A stretch of DNA of 64,000 nucleotides, taken from Medicago truncatula (taxonomy: Eukaryota; Streptophyta; Magnoliopsida; Fabales; Fabaceae). Numbering within the stretch: the first letter of the stretch is position 1; the number at the start of each line of letters is the position of its first letter. The position numbers and the translations under genes were made by a program. Of the stretch, positions 33,464-44,594 are shown piece by piece. Under the pieces are notes generated by a model. The model ran no database searches, was not told where the DNA came from, and saw only the letters and a list, made by a program, of their open reading frames with translations. Location of the stretch: contig NC_053045.1 in NCBI RefSeq assembly GCF_003473485.1, positions 58,074,494 to 58,138,493 of the forward strand, read 5' to 3'.

Positions 33464-33748
33464 GGTTTGCTAGAACACACCCACTAATTTTTATTTGGGA
33501 GTGTTTTAGCAAATCTACACATTAGGGTGTATTTAACCACTTTTTAGTTATTCATTTTCTAAAATACTCCTTCTAAAAAATAAGTGGGTGTATTCTAGCA
33601 AATGCCTATAGGATTTGCTAAACACACCCACTTGTTTTTTTAGTAGGTGTGTTATAGCAACATACACCTTAAGGTGTATTTATTAACTTTTTAGTTATAA
33701 CTTGTTAAAACACTCCCACATAAAAATCAATGGATATGTTCGAGCAAA

Positions 33749-33801
<53 letters not shown>

Positions 33802-33802
33802 C
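33427..33802. repeat. Foldback of about 290 bp inserted in a (TA)n microsatellite
   Basis: (AT)n tracts at 33427-33458 and 33752-33800 flank inverted arms. TTTGCTAGAACACACCCACT on the left is mirrored on the right by a copy reading TTTGCTCGAACATATCCAT. A second internal pair (GGGTGTATTCTAGCAAAT / ATTTGCTAAACACACCC) lies at the centre. Confidence 0.65.
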
Positions 33803-34152
33803 AAGAAATATCATAATCCTCATATACAAATAGTATATTTCACTTAGAGATAAACACCTTAAATAATATCTTCATGCCAAAAACTATGTCAAAAGATTAT
33901 GGTGCAACTTTCATGTTGACTTTTTCGTTAAATTTTTCAATCATCCATATAATCTTACCACACAAATTACACCTATACCAATCAACTATGTCTTATTTTG
34001 GATTACCTAGCAATAACTTCTCTTTTCAATGGTACAAGAGTAATGTCATGAGAAAACACTTATCAAGACAAATATAATTGATTTGAACTGACTAAGAATT
34101 CCCAACCTAACCGATGATTACCTTAGGTGGACCAATCATTCAATTTTTCCTA
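33803..34152. other. AT-rich spacer, nothing recognised
   Basis: A 67-codon frame starts at 33874 but has no family features or splice partner. No repeat structure is seen. Confidence 0.4.
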
Positions 34153-34745
34153 ACTTGATAATCTGTGTGTGCACGCACGTGTGCATGTGTGTAACATGTT
34201 GACATAAATGTCTAACCGTTTTATTAAAAAAAAAATCCATAAATAGATTCTCAGGGTAACAAATATGTTAGTCTTAGAGGGTTGAAGATCTGGCCGCACC
34301 TACCATGCTTTAAATCTCATCAAGATCCGGTAACTTTGTTCCGGCCGTATAAGATCGAAGGTTGAAGATCCAGAGGTAGAAGATCAGGCGGTAGAGGTAC
34401 TTTTAGAGGTTTTTTCTGTGAGGTTTTTATTTTAAGGGTTGTGATTACATTCTTCATCTTTTTTTCTTTTTTTTTTTACTTCAACAATTTTGTCTTCAGT
34501 GTATTTTTAATTTTTGACTAAAAAATAATAATGTTTTCGTTTTGTTTTCTGACTCAAAAAAAAAAAAGAATTGTCAAATAACATGTGTATTGATGTCACG
34601 TGTGAACATTTTTAAATGCAAACTTTTTTTGAGTGGATTTAAATATAAACTTATTTATATTTATGTATTTATATTTTTATATGACTTTTACCTAAAAAAT
34701 ATATATTTATATGACTATGCCACATGTACCAAAAATATGGCAGTG

Positions 34746-34753
34746 CCACGTGG
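34746..34753 (+). promoter_or_regulatory. G-box CCACGTGG upstream of transporter pseudogene 1
   Basis: The palindromic CCACGTGG in GTGCCACGTGGACAAATG lies about 215 bp before the relic ATG. Equivalent sites exist at 36531-36538 and 36988-36995 in the duplicated upstream blocks. A second CACGTG-like motif (TCACGTGTGAAC) precedes it. Confidence 0.5.
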
Positions 34754-34968
34754 ACAAATGTTAATTGAACTAATAATGGATTAAATATTGTTTACTTTTT
34801 ACTTACAGATTTTTTTTTTTAATAAACCTAAATGAAAAATAATGCAATTAATATTATTTACTTTTACTGTAAAATTTACTTAAGTGAAAAAATTAATACC
34901 ATAAAGTGTGAACACACTTTTTGTGTTTTCTTAAACATAAGTCTCATTTCCTCTCTCTTCTATTAACA

Positions 34969-35968
34969 ATGTCTTCAAGTGTGTCTTCCATTCATGAAAT
35001 GGAAACCAACATTTCATGGGATTGTTTGATTGAGGAGCGCTTGAAAGTCTTCACTTGAAGAGACTTTTTAGAAGCCCTCCTAATAGCATTTTTCATGTTT
35101 TTCGATGCTCAAGCATCACTCTTAACCATTTACACGTAAAGACTCTCAAATTGGGTTTGCACAAATCCATTGTCGTGCAATGTCACAACCTCAACCTCAA
35201 ACCTCTGTGAAATTCCAAGATCTTTTTGGTCTTGGGATTACAAGCAATCATCTGTCATTTCTGAGTTTGGGCTTGAATATGTGCAGACACATTCATTTAA
35301 GCCCTACCACGGTCAACATTTTTATTTGGTTGTTTTATAGGATCTTTTGCCCTATCATCACTAGCAGATTCTTTTCTTGGAAGCAAGATTCTTTTATTGG
35401 AAGAAAGAATATGCTAGTTTTTTCTAGCTTTTTTTATGCTCGTTACGTCCTTGGTCCTTCTATTGGCCACCAACATATGGATGTACTCACTTATTAATTA
35501 TTTTGTTGGTTTTTTGCGGTCAACAATAGGCACACGTGTGCTTGTATTGTTGACCGAAAAAGTTGGTGGTTAGTGGAGGGTTAAAATAGGTTTATTAGAG
35601 TTTCTATGCTTCAATTTAGGTTATATGTCCTTACGTGGTATGAGATATTTCCTGAGGAATTCCTCATGGAAATATTTCTATTTATCCTCTTCTTTACCCT
35701 TGATTTTTCTTTCTGTTTTTTCCTTTTTCCTTGTCAATGAGTCGCCAAGATGGCTTCTCATGGAAGCAAATAGATTTATTAGAGTTTCTATGCTTCAATT
35801 TAGGCTATATGTCCTAACCTGGTATGGGATATCTCCTGAGGAATTCCTCGTCGAAATATCTATATTTATGCTCTTCATTGCCCTGCATTTTTGTCTCTAT
35901 TTTTTCATATTTCTTTGTCAACGAATCGTCAAGATGGGTTCTCATGCAAGGAAAAGAAAAATAACTCT
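34969..35968 (+). pseudogene. Organic cation/carnitine transporter (MFS) pseudogene, copy 1
   Basis: From ATG 34969 the translation gives an OCT-like N-terminus: after MSSSVSSIHEMETNISWD comes IEERLKVFT-stop-RDFLEALLIAFFMFFDA, in which a Trp codon has become TGA. Broken pieces of later membrane segments follow (GRKNMLVFS at about 35400, then PSIGHQHMDVL). Another part (SWKYFYLSSSLPLIF, then FVLVNESPRWLLM in shifted frames) is present twice because of an internal duplication. The unit ends abruptly at 35968. OCT proteins are 12-helix transporters of about 500 residues; less than half can be followed here, in several frames. The gene is dead. Confidence 0.8.
35590..35945 (+). repeat. Internal tandem duplication of about 177 bp in pseudogene copy 1
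   Basis: TTTATTAGAGTTTCTATGCT through CGCCAAGATGGCTTCTCATG (35590-35766) is followed directly by the same block (35767-35945). Each carries one GGAATTCCTC and one AACGAATCG/AATGAGTCG site. Copy 2 of the pseudogene has the block once. Confidence 0.82.
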
Positions 35969-37205
35969 TTCCTAACTTGATAATGTGCGCGTGCACGCGT
36001 GCGTGTGTGTATGACATCTTGACATAAATGTCTAACCGTTTTATTAAAAAAAAAATCCATAAGAAAGTATATTATTGGGGTAATAAATATGTTAGTCTTA
36101 GTGGGTTGAAGATTCGACCGCACCTACCACGCTTTAAATCTCATCAAGATCCGGTAACTTTGATCCAGCCATATAAGATCGAAAGTTAAAGATTCTGAGG
36201 TAGAAGATCAGGAGGTAAATGTACTTTTGGAGGGTTTTTTCTATTAGGTTTTTATTTTAAGGGTTGCAATTACATTCTTCATCTTTTTTTTTTTTTGACT
36301 TGAACAATTTTGTCTTCAATGTATTTTTAATTTTTGACTATAAAAAATATGTTTTCGTTTTGTTTTTTGACTTGAAAAAAAACAATTATCAAATAACATG
36401 TGTATTGATGCCACGTGTGAACTTTTTTTGAGTGGATTTAAATGTAAACTTATTTATATTTATGTATGACTTTTACCTAAATTTTTTTTATTTATATGAC
36501 TATGCCACATGTAGCAAAAATATTGCAGTGCCACGTGGACAAATGTTAATTGATTACTTACAGATTTTTTTTAATAAACCTAAGTGAAAGATAATGGAGT
36601 TAATATTGTTTACTTTTACTGTGAAAAAATGTATACCATAAAGTGTGAACACAGTTTTTTTCGTATTAGGTTTTTATTTTAAGGGCTATGATTACATTCT
36701 TCATCTTTTTTTGATTTTTTTACTTGAACAAATTTGTCTTAAGTGTATTTTTAATTTTTGACTAAAAAAAATATAATGTTTTCGTTTTGTTTTTTGACTT
36801 AAAAAAAAATCAATTGTCAAATAACACGTGTATTGATGCCACATGTGAACTTTTTTAAATGCAAACTTTTTTTGAGGAGATTTAAATGTAAACTTATTTA
36901 TATTTACGTATTTATATTTTTATATGATTTTTACCCAAAAAAATATATTTATATGACTATGCCACATGTAGCAAAAATATGGCAGTGCCACGTGGGCAAA
37001 TTTTAATTGAACTAATAATGAAGTAAATGTTGCTTACTTTTACTTACAATTTTTTTTAACAAACCTAAGTGAAAAATAATGGAGTTAATATTGTTTACTT
37101 TTACTATGAAATTCACTTAAGTGAAAAAATAAATACCATAAAGTGTGAACACGCTCTTCGTGTTTTCTTAAACATAGGTCTCATTTCTTCTCTCTTCTCT
37201 TAACT

Positions 37206-38727
37206 ATGTGTTCAAGTGTGTCTTCCATTCATGAAATGGAAACCAACATTTCATGGGATTGTTTGATTGAGGCTTGCTTGAAAGTCTTCACTTGAAGAGA
37301 CTTTTTAGAAGCCCTCATAGCAACATTTTTCATGTTTTTCGATGCTCAAGCATCATTCTTAACCATTTACACATAACGACTTCCAAAATTGGCATTGCAC
37401 AAAAACATTGTCGTGCAACGTCACAACCTCAACATCAAACCTCTGTGAAATTCCAAGATCTTATTGGTCTTAGGATTACAAACAATCATATGTCATTTTC
37501 GAGTTTGGGCTTGAATGCGCAAACACATTCATTCAAGCCCTACCACGGTCAACATTTTTATTTGGTTGTTTTACAAGGTCTTTTGCCCCTATCATCACTC
37601 TGAGGTTCTTTTCTTGGAAGAAAGAATCTACTAGTTTTGTCTATGAAATTTTGACGGGCTAGCTTTCAGATGTTTTATAAGATGAAGTTACCTTCAAACA
37701 TAAACTACCTCGGTGCTTCAAAGCTTAGGAGTAATACAACTTACAACTCAATAAAACGCAATCCTTAACATATTGTCTATACTTTAGGAACAAATCACTC
37801 AGCTGATTATGGACAAAAATATGTTACTTGGTGAACAAGAAATAAGGCGTGGTTTCCTTAAAAAGATAAAGCTCGTGTAAACCAAGCCACATAAACAGGG
37901 CACACTGAATCGTGCCAGGATGTTGGAACATCGTATCCAACATTGTACAAGAGTATTGTTTTAGAAACAATGAGGTCAATACTCAAATACCCAACAGTCT
38001 AGCTTTTTGATGTTTGTTACGTCCTTAGTCCTTCTATTGGCCACCAACATATGGATTTACTCAGCTATTAAATTTTTTGTTGGTGTTTGGTGGTCAACAA
38101 TAGGCACGTGTGTGTTTGTATTGTTGACCGAGAAAGTTTGTAGCAAATGGAGGGTCAAGACAGGATTGTTAGAGATTTTGTATTTCAATTTAGGTTACAT
38201 GTCCTTACCGGGTCTGGGATATCTCCTAAGGAATTCCTCGTGGAAATATCTCTATTTATGCTCTTCATTGCCCTGCATTTTTGTCTATGTTTTTTCATAT
38301 TTCTTTGTCAACGAATCGCCAAGATGGATTCTCATGCAAGGAAAAGAAAAAGAACTCTTTGCCATGTTGAAAAGAGGTAATCGTAAATCAAATTTTCCTC
38401 CTAGTGAAACAAACTTTCCACTTCCAGCCCAAGAACAAATCTCATTTTTCCAACTCTTGACACATGTTAGGGATCATTTTAAGGATAAATGGACCTTAAA
38501 AAGGACCGCATTAGTTATGTTCCTTGGCATCGGTATTGTGGGTGTTTACTTAGGAATTCCACTCGCTGTTGAAACCCTAGGTTTCAATATATATTTGTCC
38601 GCTTTCCTTACAACAATCATGAAAATCCCTCTGTTCATTGCTACATATTTTATGAGGGGGTTTAAATAGAAAACCTTGATATGTGTTTTTTCAATAATGG
38701 GTGGGGTTTGTTCATTATGCGTGTTGT
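37206..38727 (+). pseudogene. Organic cation/carnitine transporter (MFS) pseudogene, copy 2, split by a solo LTR
   Basis: ATG at 37206 starts the same N-terminal coding sequence as copy 1, with the same TGA in place of Trp after KVFT. It is interrupted at 37644-37996 by an LTR. It then continues as a longer open piece (38007-38669) with NIWIYSAIKFFVGVWWSTIG, NSSWKYLYLCSSLPCIFVYV, FFVNESPRWILMQGKEKELF and a helix region VMFLGIGIVGVYLGIPLAVE. The S-P-R-W after helix 6 is the conserved MFS/OCT loop. After a stop at 38667-38669 homology can be read on to TLICVFSIMGGVCSLCVL and a second stop at about 38727. The last helices are absent. Confidence 0.85.
37644..37996 (-). mobile_element. Solo LTR, 353 bp, with perfect 5-bp target duplication
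   Basis: On the minus strand it runs from TGTTGGGTATTTGAGTATTG to …GTCAAAATTTCA (TG…CA). GTCTA lies immediately left (37639-37643) and right (37997-38001) on the plus strand. The other pseudogene copy has the uninterrupted site (TTTTTTCTAGCTTTT, about 35416). It is probably Copia-type; the internal region has been lost by LTR recombination. Confidence 0.88.
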
Positions 38728-39060
38728 GATTGGAAATCGCTCACACAAAGTGACAAGTAAAGTAAAACAAAATTATTCTAAAAAAAACTATAAATATTGT
38801 GAAATAAAGAGAGTAAGTTGTGCCTCCACTAAAAAAAGCCTATAACAATTTCAGTTCTGCTAATCATAAATGGAATAATGATTTTGGTTATGTCGGTAAG
38901 GTAAAATAAGTGCATATCTTCGGTCAAATGAGAGGATTTTCTAACTCAAAAAGGAATAGAGGGTCTGAGTTAGAGATCTAAGGGTGGAAAGTATTAGTGT
39001 CTTGGCAAAATGAAAGTGAAGGTTTCTATTTTAAGATTAAGAGTTTTGGAAAGAGGTTAT
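38728..39060. other. Spacer between pseudogene copy 2 and the LTR element
   Basis: AT-rich sequence without recognisable genes or repeats. Confidence 0.4.
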
Positions 39061-39648
39061 TGTTTGAATATTTTAATATTTAATTATATTTCAATGACAT
39101 TATGTGGGCAATATCTCTATAATAATTATATTAGCTATTTATTAATTTGGAGCCTTAATTGATTAGTGATCAAATTAAGTAATAAGGCTTATTAGATTTT
39201 TGTTTAGAATATTAATTAATTAATTAATGGATATGGATTCAATATGGGTGGATGTCTGGATGACGTAATAATGGAAAACCCTAATGGCCATCCAATATAA
39301 AAGAGGTTATGGTCTCCACCGTACACGGCAAACTCTCTCTTCTCCCCATCTGAAGAGAACTTGAGGCATAAAGTACCGTTGAGGAAGAACCAAATCAGCC
39401 GCCGCTAACCCTTATTTTGTGTGTTTGAGATCATCACCTCCTCTCTTTGTTTATCGTTGTTGTTGAGAGGAGTGTTATCAAAGCTTCATCTGGTATTCCT
39501 AATACTCTAATTATTATCCTTGATAAATCAAACATGTCGTAGATCCGATCATAATCATATTCAATGTTTTGTTTGCTTTCGCTATCGATTCATAATTGTT
39601 GAATATGTTTTATGAAATTTGTTTTTATTAAAATCTAAATTTCTAACA
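39061..39648 (+). mobile_element. 5' LTR of a Copia-like or LARD-type retrotransposon
   Basis: The end is well fixed: CTAACA at 39648, AG, then the primer-binding site. The proposed start is TGTTTGAATATTTTAAT at 39061 (TG…CA, 588 bp). It includes a promoter-like zone with AATATAAAAGAGG at about 39293 followed by a CT-rich leader. The start position is less sure than the end. Confidence 0.7.
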
Positions 39649-39650
39649 AG

Positions 39651-39662
39651 TGGTATCAGAGT
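39651..39662 (+). other. Primer-binding site complementary to initiator tRNA-Met
   Basis: TGGTATCAGAGT, two bases after the LTR, matches the TGGTATCAGAGC complement of the plant initiator tRNA-Met 3' end with one difference. This is the usual Copia/LARD primer site. Confidence 0.85.
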
Positions 39663-42560
39663 GGTCTTCATGTTTGATTTATTGGGATTGCGTGAATTGT
39701 ATTTGTGATTTGAATTTTGGGTTCTCTGTACTTCTTAATTTTGTACGAATCCTGCTTTGATTTAAGGGTTTAGGTTAATTTCTCCAATTTAAGTTAACCT
39801 TTGTTTTATCTTGCGGAAATTTTTGTTTTGATTCACAAGAATTTACGCGATTTGGTTTGTAGCAGTAGCATGACTTCATAATACTGCAATCATCAACGGA
39901 TTCAGTATATTTATTTTATTATTTGTTAATACTTTTGCAATTTTTATGCCATAAAAATTGGTTATTTGATAACTTCATCCAGAGGTTGTGATGCATATAC
40001 GTGAAAGCTTGATTGCTGTGACATGAATTATTTGACTTGATCATTATTTATTTGAAATATATAAATGGTTTTTTGATACTCTTGTGGTAAGCTTATAGAC
40101 ATAGCCTAAATGGATTCCGATACTGTACTACTACTTTTATGTTTTACTTCATTGAAGTTCGACAATCTCTTGATTTGCTTTCCATTTTATTTGAGTTTGC
40201 TATTGCTTTTATTATTTTTTGGAAAGCAATAATTTCGGTTATAATATATATTTGGATATGAATTAAATTTATATTTTATTCGGATGATTTTTTGTATTTT
40301 CAAATCAAATTCTTCTAAGGACTGACTTATTTATAAAGTTTATTTTTATTGTTACATCAGTAGCGGGAATTGCATTGCAGATATAAATGTGTTGTTAACA
40401 AATAAGTATTTGGATTTGATTTGACATTATTTTAAATATTATTATCAAATCTTGCAGTTTTTATTTATTTATTTGAAATTAGTTTTGATTCACACAAATT
40501 TTTTAGAAGTAGGCAAATAAAGAGTTAAAAATATTTGTGATATATATGTTGCCTTTTAATAATGAATCTCAAAATATTATGAAAAAATATTTAGTACAGA
40601 AAGTAAGAATTTGATTCTTTGAAGGTTTGGAAATAATAATTCTAGTTTTTTTGTTTGTTTATAAACATGTAAAGTTTGTTTCCTTATTTAGGAAATAATT
40701 GAGTCTAGAGTTATTCACTATTTTATTTAAAGAATCATATATGTGAATCAGTTGTGGCATAAATATTTTTGGTGTATATAAGATTCAATTTTCTTTTGAT
40801 TTTAAATTGAAGATTTGGTTTATAGCACGATTGTGATATTTGAGTTTATTGCTATTAAGTTTCTACAATAATATTATTTTTCTTTTCTTACAATCATGCA
40901 TTTTGGACATATTTCATGCTATATTTGTTGTTGCTTTTATATGATATTTGTAAATGCATTGTCATACACACGTTGGTGTTGTTTTTGGGACTTGCATCTT
41001 CTTTTCAATTATTGTGAATTTGTCTTCACACTTACGGGTTGTCGAGTGACCTTATGGTTACTTAGCAACATAATGGACTAATTCGGCCTACATTATGTCG
41101 GTAGTGCCTTGTAAATTAAGACATTTTCCATATGCTTGTTAATTTAAGACCACTCCCATTTAAATTCATTATTGAATTGTCTAGTAATTTTGGTTGAAAC
41201 AACAAGTTGCAAAAGTAACCTCTGTTGCGTAGATTTCATTCAATTGGAATCACAAAAAATGTAGTATGAAATTGTTCATGTGAGCTATTTTAGTCGGCCA
41301 AAAGGAAGGCACAACTTGGCCGGATAGTTACATACCTGCGATGGTAAATATGCAGTAATTATTAAGTTTTCCATGTGGATAATGAGGATGTCAAAAGGCA
41401 CCCATTATCTGACATGACTTCTTAAGTTTTATCCATGTGGATAATGAGGATGTCAAAAGGCACCCATTGTTTGACAGAACTTATTACCATATTTGATCAT
41501 TGCATTGAGATTACCGTTTGCAGTTAATTCTTAGCAGTCAAAAGATTGTGTTTTAACGGTGGGTTTGGTATCTTGTTTTTGGTCTTTTAATTTACAACTT
41601 GTGATGTTAAATATGTGATAATTCTTAAATTTTTCATGTAGGTAATGAGGATGTCAAAAGACACTCATTATCTGACAAGACTTCTTAAGTTTTTCCATGT
41701 GGGTAATGAGGATGTCAAAAGACACCTATTATCTGAGATGACTTATTATCAATATTTGATCATTGCATTGAGAGTACCGCTTGCAATTAATTCTTAGCAA
41801 TCAAAAGATTGTGTTTTAATGGTGCGCTTGGTATCTTGTTTTTGTCTTTTAATTTACAAATAAAGATCAATTGTGCATGTCTTACAATTAATTAATTTTG
41901 ACATGTCTACTAATGTTGTGTGAATGGAAACTCATTCAAGTATTTAAGAGTTTACATCTACACTTGTGATGGTAAACACACGACAATTATAAGAATTTAT
42001 TCTTTGTCAAAGTAAATTGTCATTGTTTGATCATTGCTATAAAATATCACTAGCAATTGATATTATTGTTTAAAGACTTGATATTGATGATTCACTAGGT
42101 ATTTTAGTGAGTGCTTTTGCTACTCCTGTTCTCTCTAAACTAATATAGTTTATGTGTATGCTAATTTGAGTTAAATTCTTTTAACTCTTAAAATTCTAAT
42201 TTAGGATTTAAAGAAGAACATTAATATTGTTCTTGGATCTAGACCTTAAATAAGTGTGGTGAAACTCAGATTCTTTCAAATATTCGGCACCTAATGTGAG
42301 AATCAAGTTTGACAAGTGAGTATACATCAAATCTCATAGGTCATATGTGATCATAAAGCTAAAATATCATAGGTTAGTTATTTTTTATTTTTTTATTATT
42401 AATCGTCCTGCTCTCATGAGAAAGGACCATGGTAATTCTTAGTTTGATCGGAAGGTAAGTTAAATCTGATTAAAAATTATTCCACCTAAAAATCGTTGAT
42501 TTATATTTATGTTTTAAACAACCATATTGATATGTGATTAATATGTTGGGACTCACTATT
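39663..42560 (+). other. Non-coding interior of the LTR element, 3' LTR not found
   Basis: About 2.9 kb with no gag, protease, integrase or reverse transcriptase frames. It holds tandem repeats at 41.3-41.9 kb and no second copy of the LTR. It could be a LARD-type interior with the 3' LTR lost, or a truncated element followed by unrelated sequence. Confidence 0.5.
41340..41862. repeat. Two-level tandem repeat (about 265-bp units, each with two 60-bp subunits)
   Basis: ATGAGGATGTCAAAAGGCAC appears near 41385 and 41446 and, as ATGAGGATGTCAAAAGACAC, near 41644 and 41706. Each pair is followed by TATTTGATCATTGCATTGAG, AGCARTCAAAAGATTGTG and GGTATCTTGTTTTT. So a larger block is duplicated and contains a duplicated smaller one. 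Confidence 0.8.
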
Positions 42561-42564
42561 TTAT

Positions 42565-42670
42565 TTAAGAGTCTTGTTAACAAGTACCGTCGGGACACTC
42601 TTTAAGCATTCATAATGAAAAAATTATTCTTTAAAAATTTAAAGACTTCAATTTCCAATACAATAAATGC
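42565..42670 (+). repeat. Repeat family X, copy 3
   Basis: GAGTCTTGTTAACAAGTACCG, GGGACACTCTTTAAGCATTC and AATTATTCTTTAAAAATTTA align with the arms at 13139 and 14992, including the following TCAATTTCCAATACAATAAATGCA-like part. Confidence 0.55.
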
Positions 42671-42789
42671 ACAAACAAAACCAATATTCTTTCTATTTAT
42701 TTTTAGTCAAAATCAATTTTACATAATTAATTTATTCAAAATTAATTTTTGTCACCAACAAAACCAAACATACACTTATTAATATGAGA

Positions 42790-43160
42790 CATGTTATTTG
42801 AATAAACATTTTGGAGCAACTATGTCGAACAACCAAAATATACAAGACAATTTGAATAAATAACTCTTTCTAATATATTTTTTTCGATTTGATTTTCATA
42901 CCAATATCCAAAGAAAAATGATATTTGCATAACTATTTTAGAATAACTCCCACGCTCTCATTGCATTTTTACTCTCTTTCTCCATATCCTTCTCACTCTA
43001 TTGGTTTTTGTTCAAAAAAAAAAAATGAAAGATCATATAAAAAAGTTATATTATAATAATCGTATAAATATCATTTCTCTTTCTCTTATTCAATTGTTTT
43101 GGTATATCTTAGGTGTTCCATGTAGTTGTTCCAAATGGGTCTTCAAATAACCAAAATTGT
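42790..43160. repeat. MITE-like foldback
   Basis: TGTTATTTGAATAAACATTT, GGAGCAACTATGTCGAACAA and CCAAAATATAC on the left are mirrored by the right arm ending in GGTCTTCAAATAACCAAAAT. The spacer is AT-rich. Confidence 0.6.
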
Positions 43161-44594
43161 ATAAATATGAATTTTGATGTGTTGATGATAGACATTAAAA
43201 AGAAACTTATATGATAAGAACAGTCTAACTCTTAATAGATGTTCTGTTATACGTGAAGTGATTGAGAAAACGCCAGGCTAGCATCAGTGTCATGATTGAT
43301 GTATGGCCCACAATCCCTTATGTTCTGTCTTTCCCACATGCACTTATTCTCTTTCTTATTCACTTACTCGTTCTCTTCTTGTCTTTCTTTCCTACCCCAC
43401 ACCCATAACTATTATACACTCAATCTATCATTTTCCTTCTCCTTCTAAGACACGACCAAACTAATCACATTTTAATTACTTTACCCAATGAATTCGTTTC
43501 TTTTCATTAACTATGATGATTATAAGGGCAAGTATTTAATAAATCAAATCCTCGTACTTAAAAGTAAAGATACTTGTTTCCATAAAAAAAAAGTTAAGAT
43601 ATTTGCTATCGTAATTTTCCTTAACAATATGATTTCACTATCATTTATTAGAGTTTTTCAAGATCATTTATTAACCCTCTCTAAAAAACAAAGATCATTT
43701 ATTAATAATAATTTTAGAAAAAAATCTTGAACTTTTGTTTAGGAGTTCTTTTTTACTAAAGGCAAAGTTTTTTTTTTTTTTTGACTAAATCATATTTTAA
43801 AATATATTAACTTTTCAATTTTTTTTATAAGAAAGTCGATTATTATTCCAAATATTAATGATTTATACATTAATTTTATTTGACCAATATAGTGTTGAAA
43901 GAATTGGTAGCATGAATATCTCTAAAAAAATGCACTTTTAATTTGAAAATTGAACGCATATCATATATTCACATGATCTAATCTCTCGAGAAAGAATCGG
44001 TAGTAGAAAAAAAACACGCGCTTAATTTGAAATTGGGCGCGAGCCAGACTCGCATGACCTAATCCCGCAAAAATGTCCTAGAGCGCGAAATATAGTAATT
44101 CAGGTGAGTTTGAGAAAAACAAAGTTTTTCTATAACTCAAATATATCTTCCGCACATCTTTATGAACTAATCTCTCGAGTTAGATAACACCGGAATGAAC
44201 TGTAAACACTCTTCCTCAACGATTTCAACGTTGCCATAAGAGACGTGAATCATCGTATCCAAGCATGATCACATGTTTATTAATTCATTTAAGCCAATCA
44301 ATTAAAGAAAATTTTTGTTAAAATTTCAAAGATTTCAAAATACATAAACATACAATATAATACAACAGGATTACAGATGTCATAGGTGAAGTAACCATTA
44401 ATTCTCTCCTCTTCTGTCATTTACATGATTAATGCTTATAATATTCACTCCCTCTCATAAATAATTTTTCTGTCTCTCCTCTCTCCCCTTCTTCTTCACC
44501 TCTCTCTCTCTCTGCAGTTTTTTTCCTTTTAGTTCTTTGGTCACTACTTTTATCTCTTCTCTCCCTCTTGTCAGAGAGACTTTGACCCAAGAAC
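43161..44594 (+). promoter_or_regulatory. Spacer and 5' region of the polygalacturonase gene
   Basis: No gene is seen in 43161-44440. The stretch 44444-44580 is strongly pyrimidine-rich (CTCTCCTCTCTCCCCTTCTT, CACCTCTCTCTCTCTCTGC) and is probably the transcribed leader. An in-frame TGA shortly before ATG 44595 rules out an upstream extension. Confidence 0.45.

Larger units (their letters stand above)
34153..35968 (+). repeat. Tandem duplication unit 1 (pseudogene plus upstream region)
   Basis: CCTAACTTGATAAT opens this unit near 34150 and recurs at 35970 at the start of the next, followed by the same order of blocks: alternating TG/CA tract, CATAAATGTCTAACCG, ACTTTGTTCCGGCC-type region, promoter-like region, transporter relic. 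The first unit ends inside the transporter sequence at AACTCTTT, joined directly to the next unit's CCTAACTTG. Confidence 0.8.
35969..38727 (+). repeat. Tandem duplication unit 2
   Basis: The second unit repeats the first with two changes. The promoter-like block is itself duplicated (about 36230-36660 and 36661-37205), and a solo LTR interrupts the pseudogene. The transporter sequence extends further here than in unit 1. Confidence 0.78.

Noticed and set aside
41340..41862. CRISPR-like array
   Set aside because: The repeats are contiguous two-level duplications without unique spacers of even size, in a plant nuclear genome.
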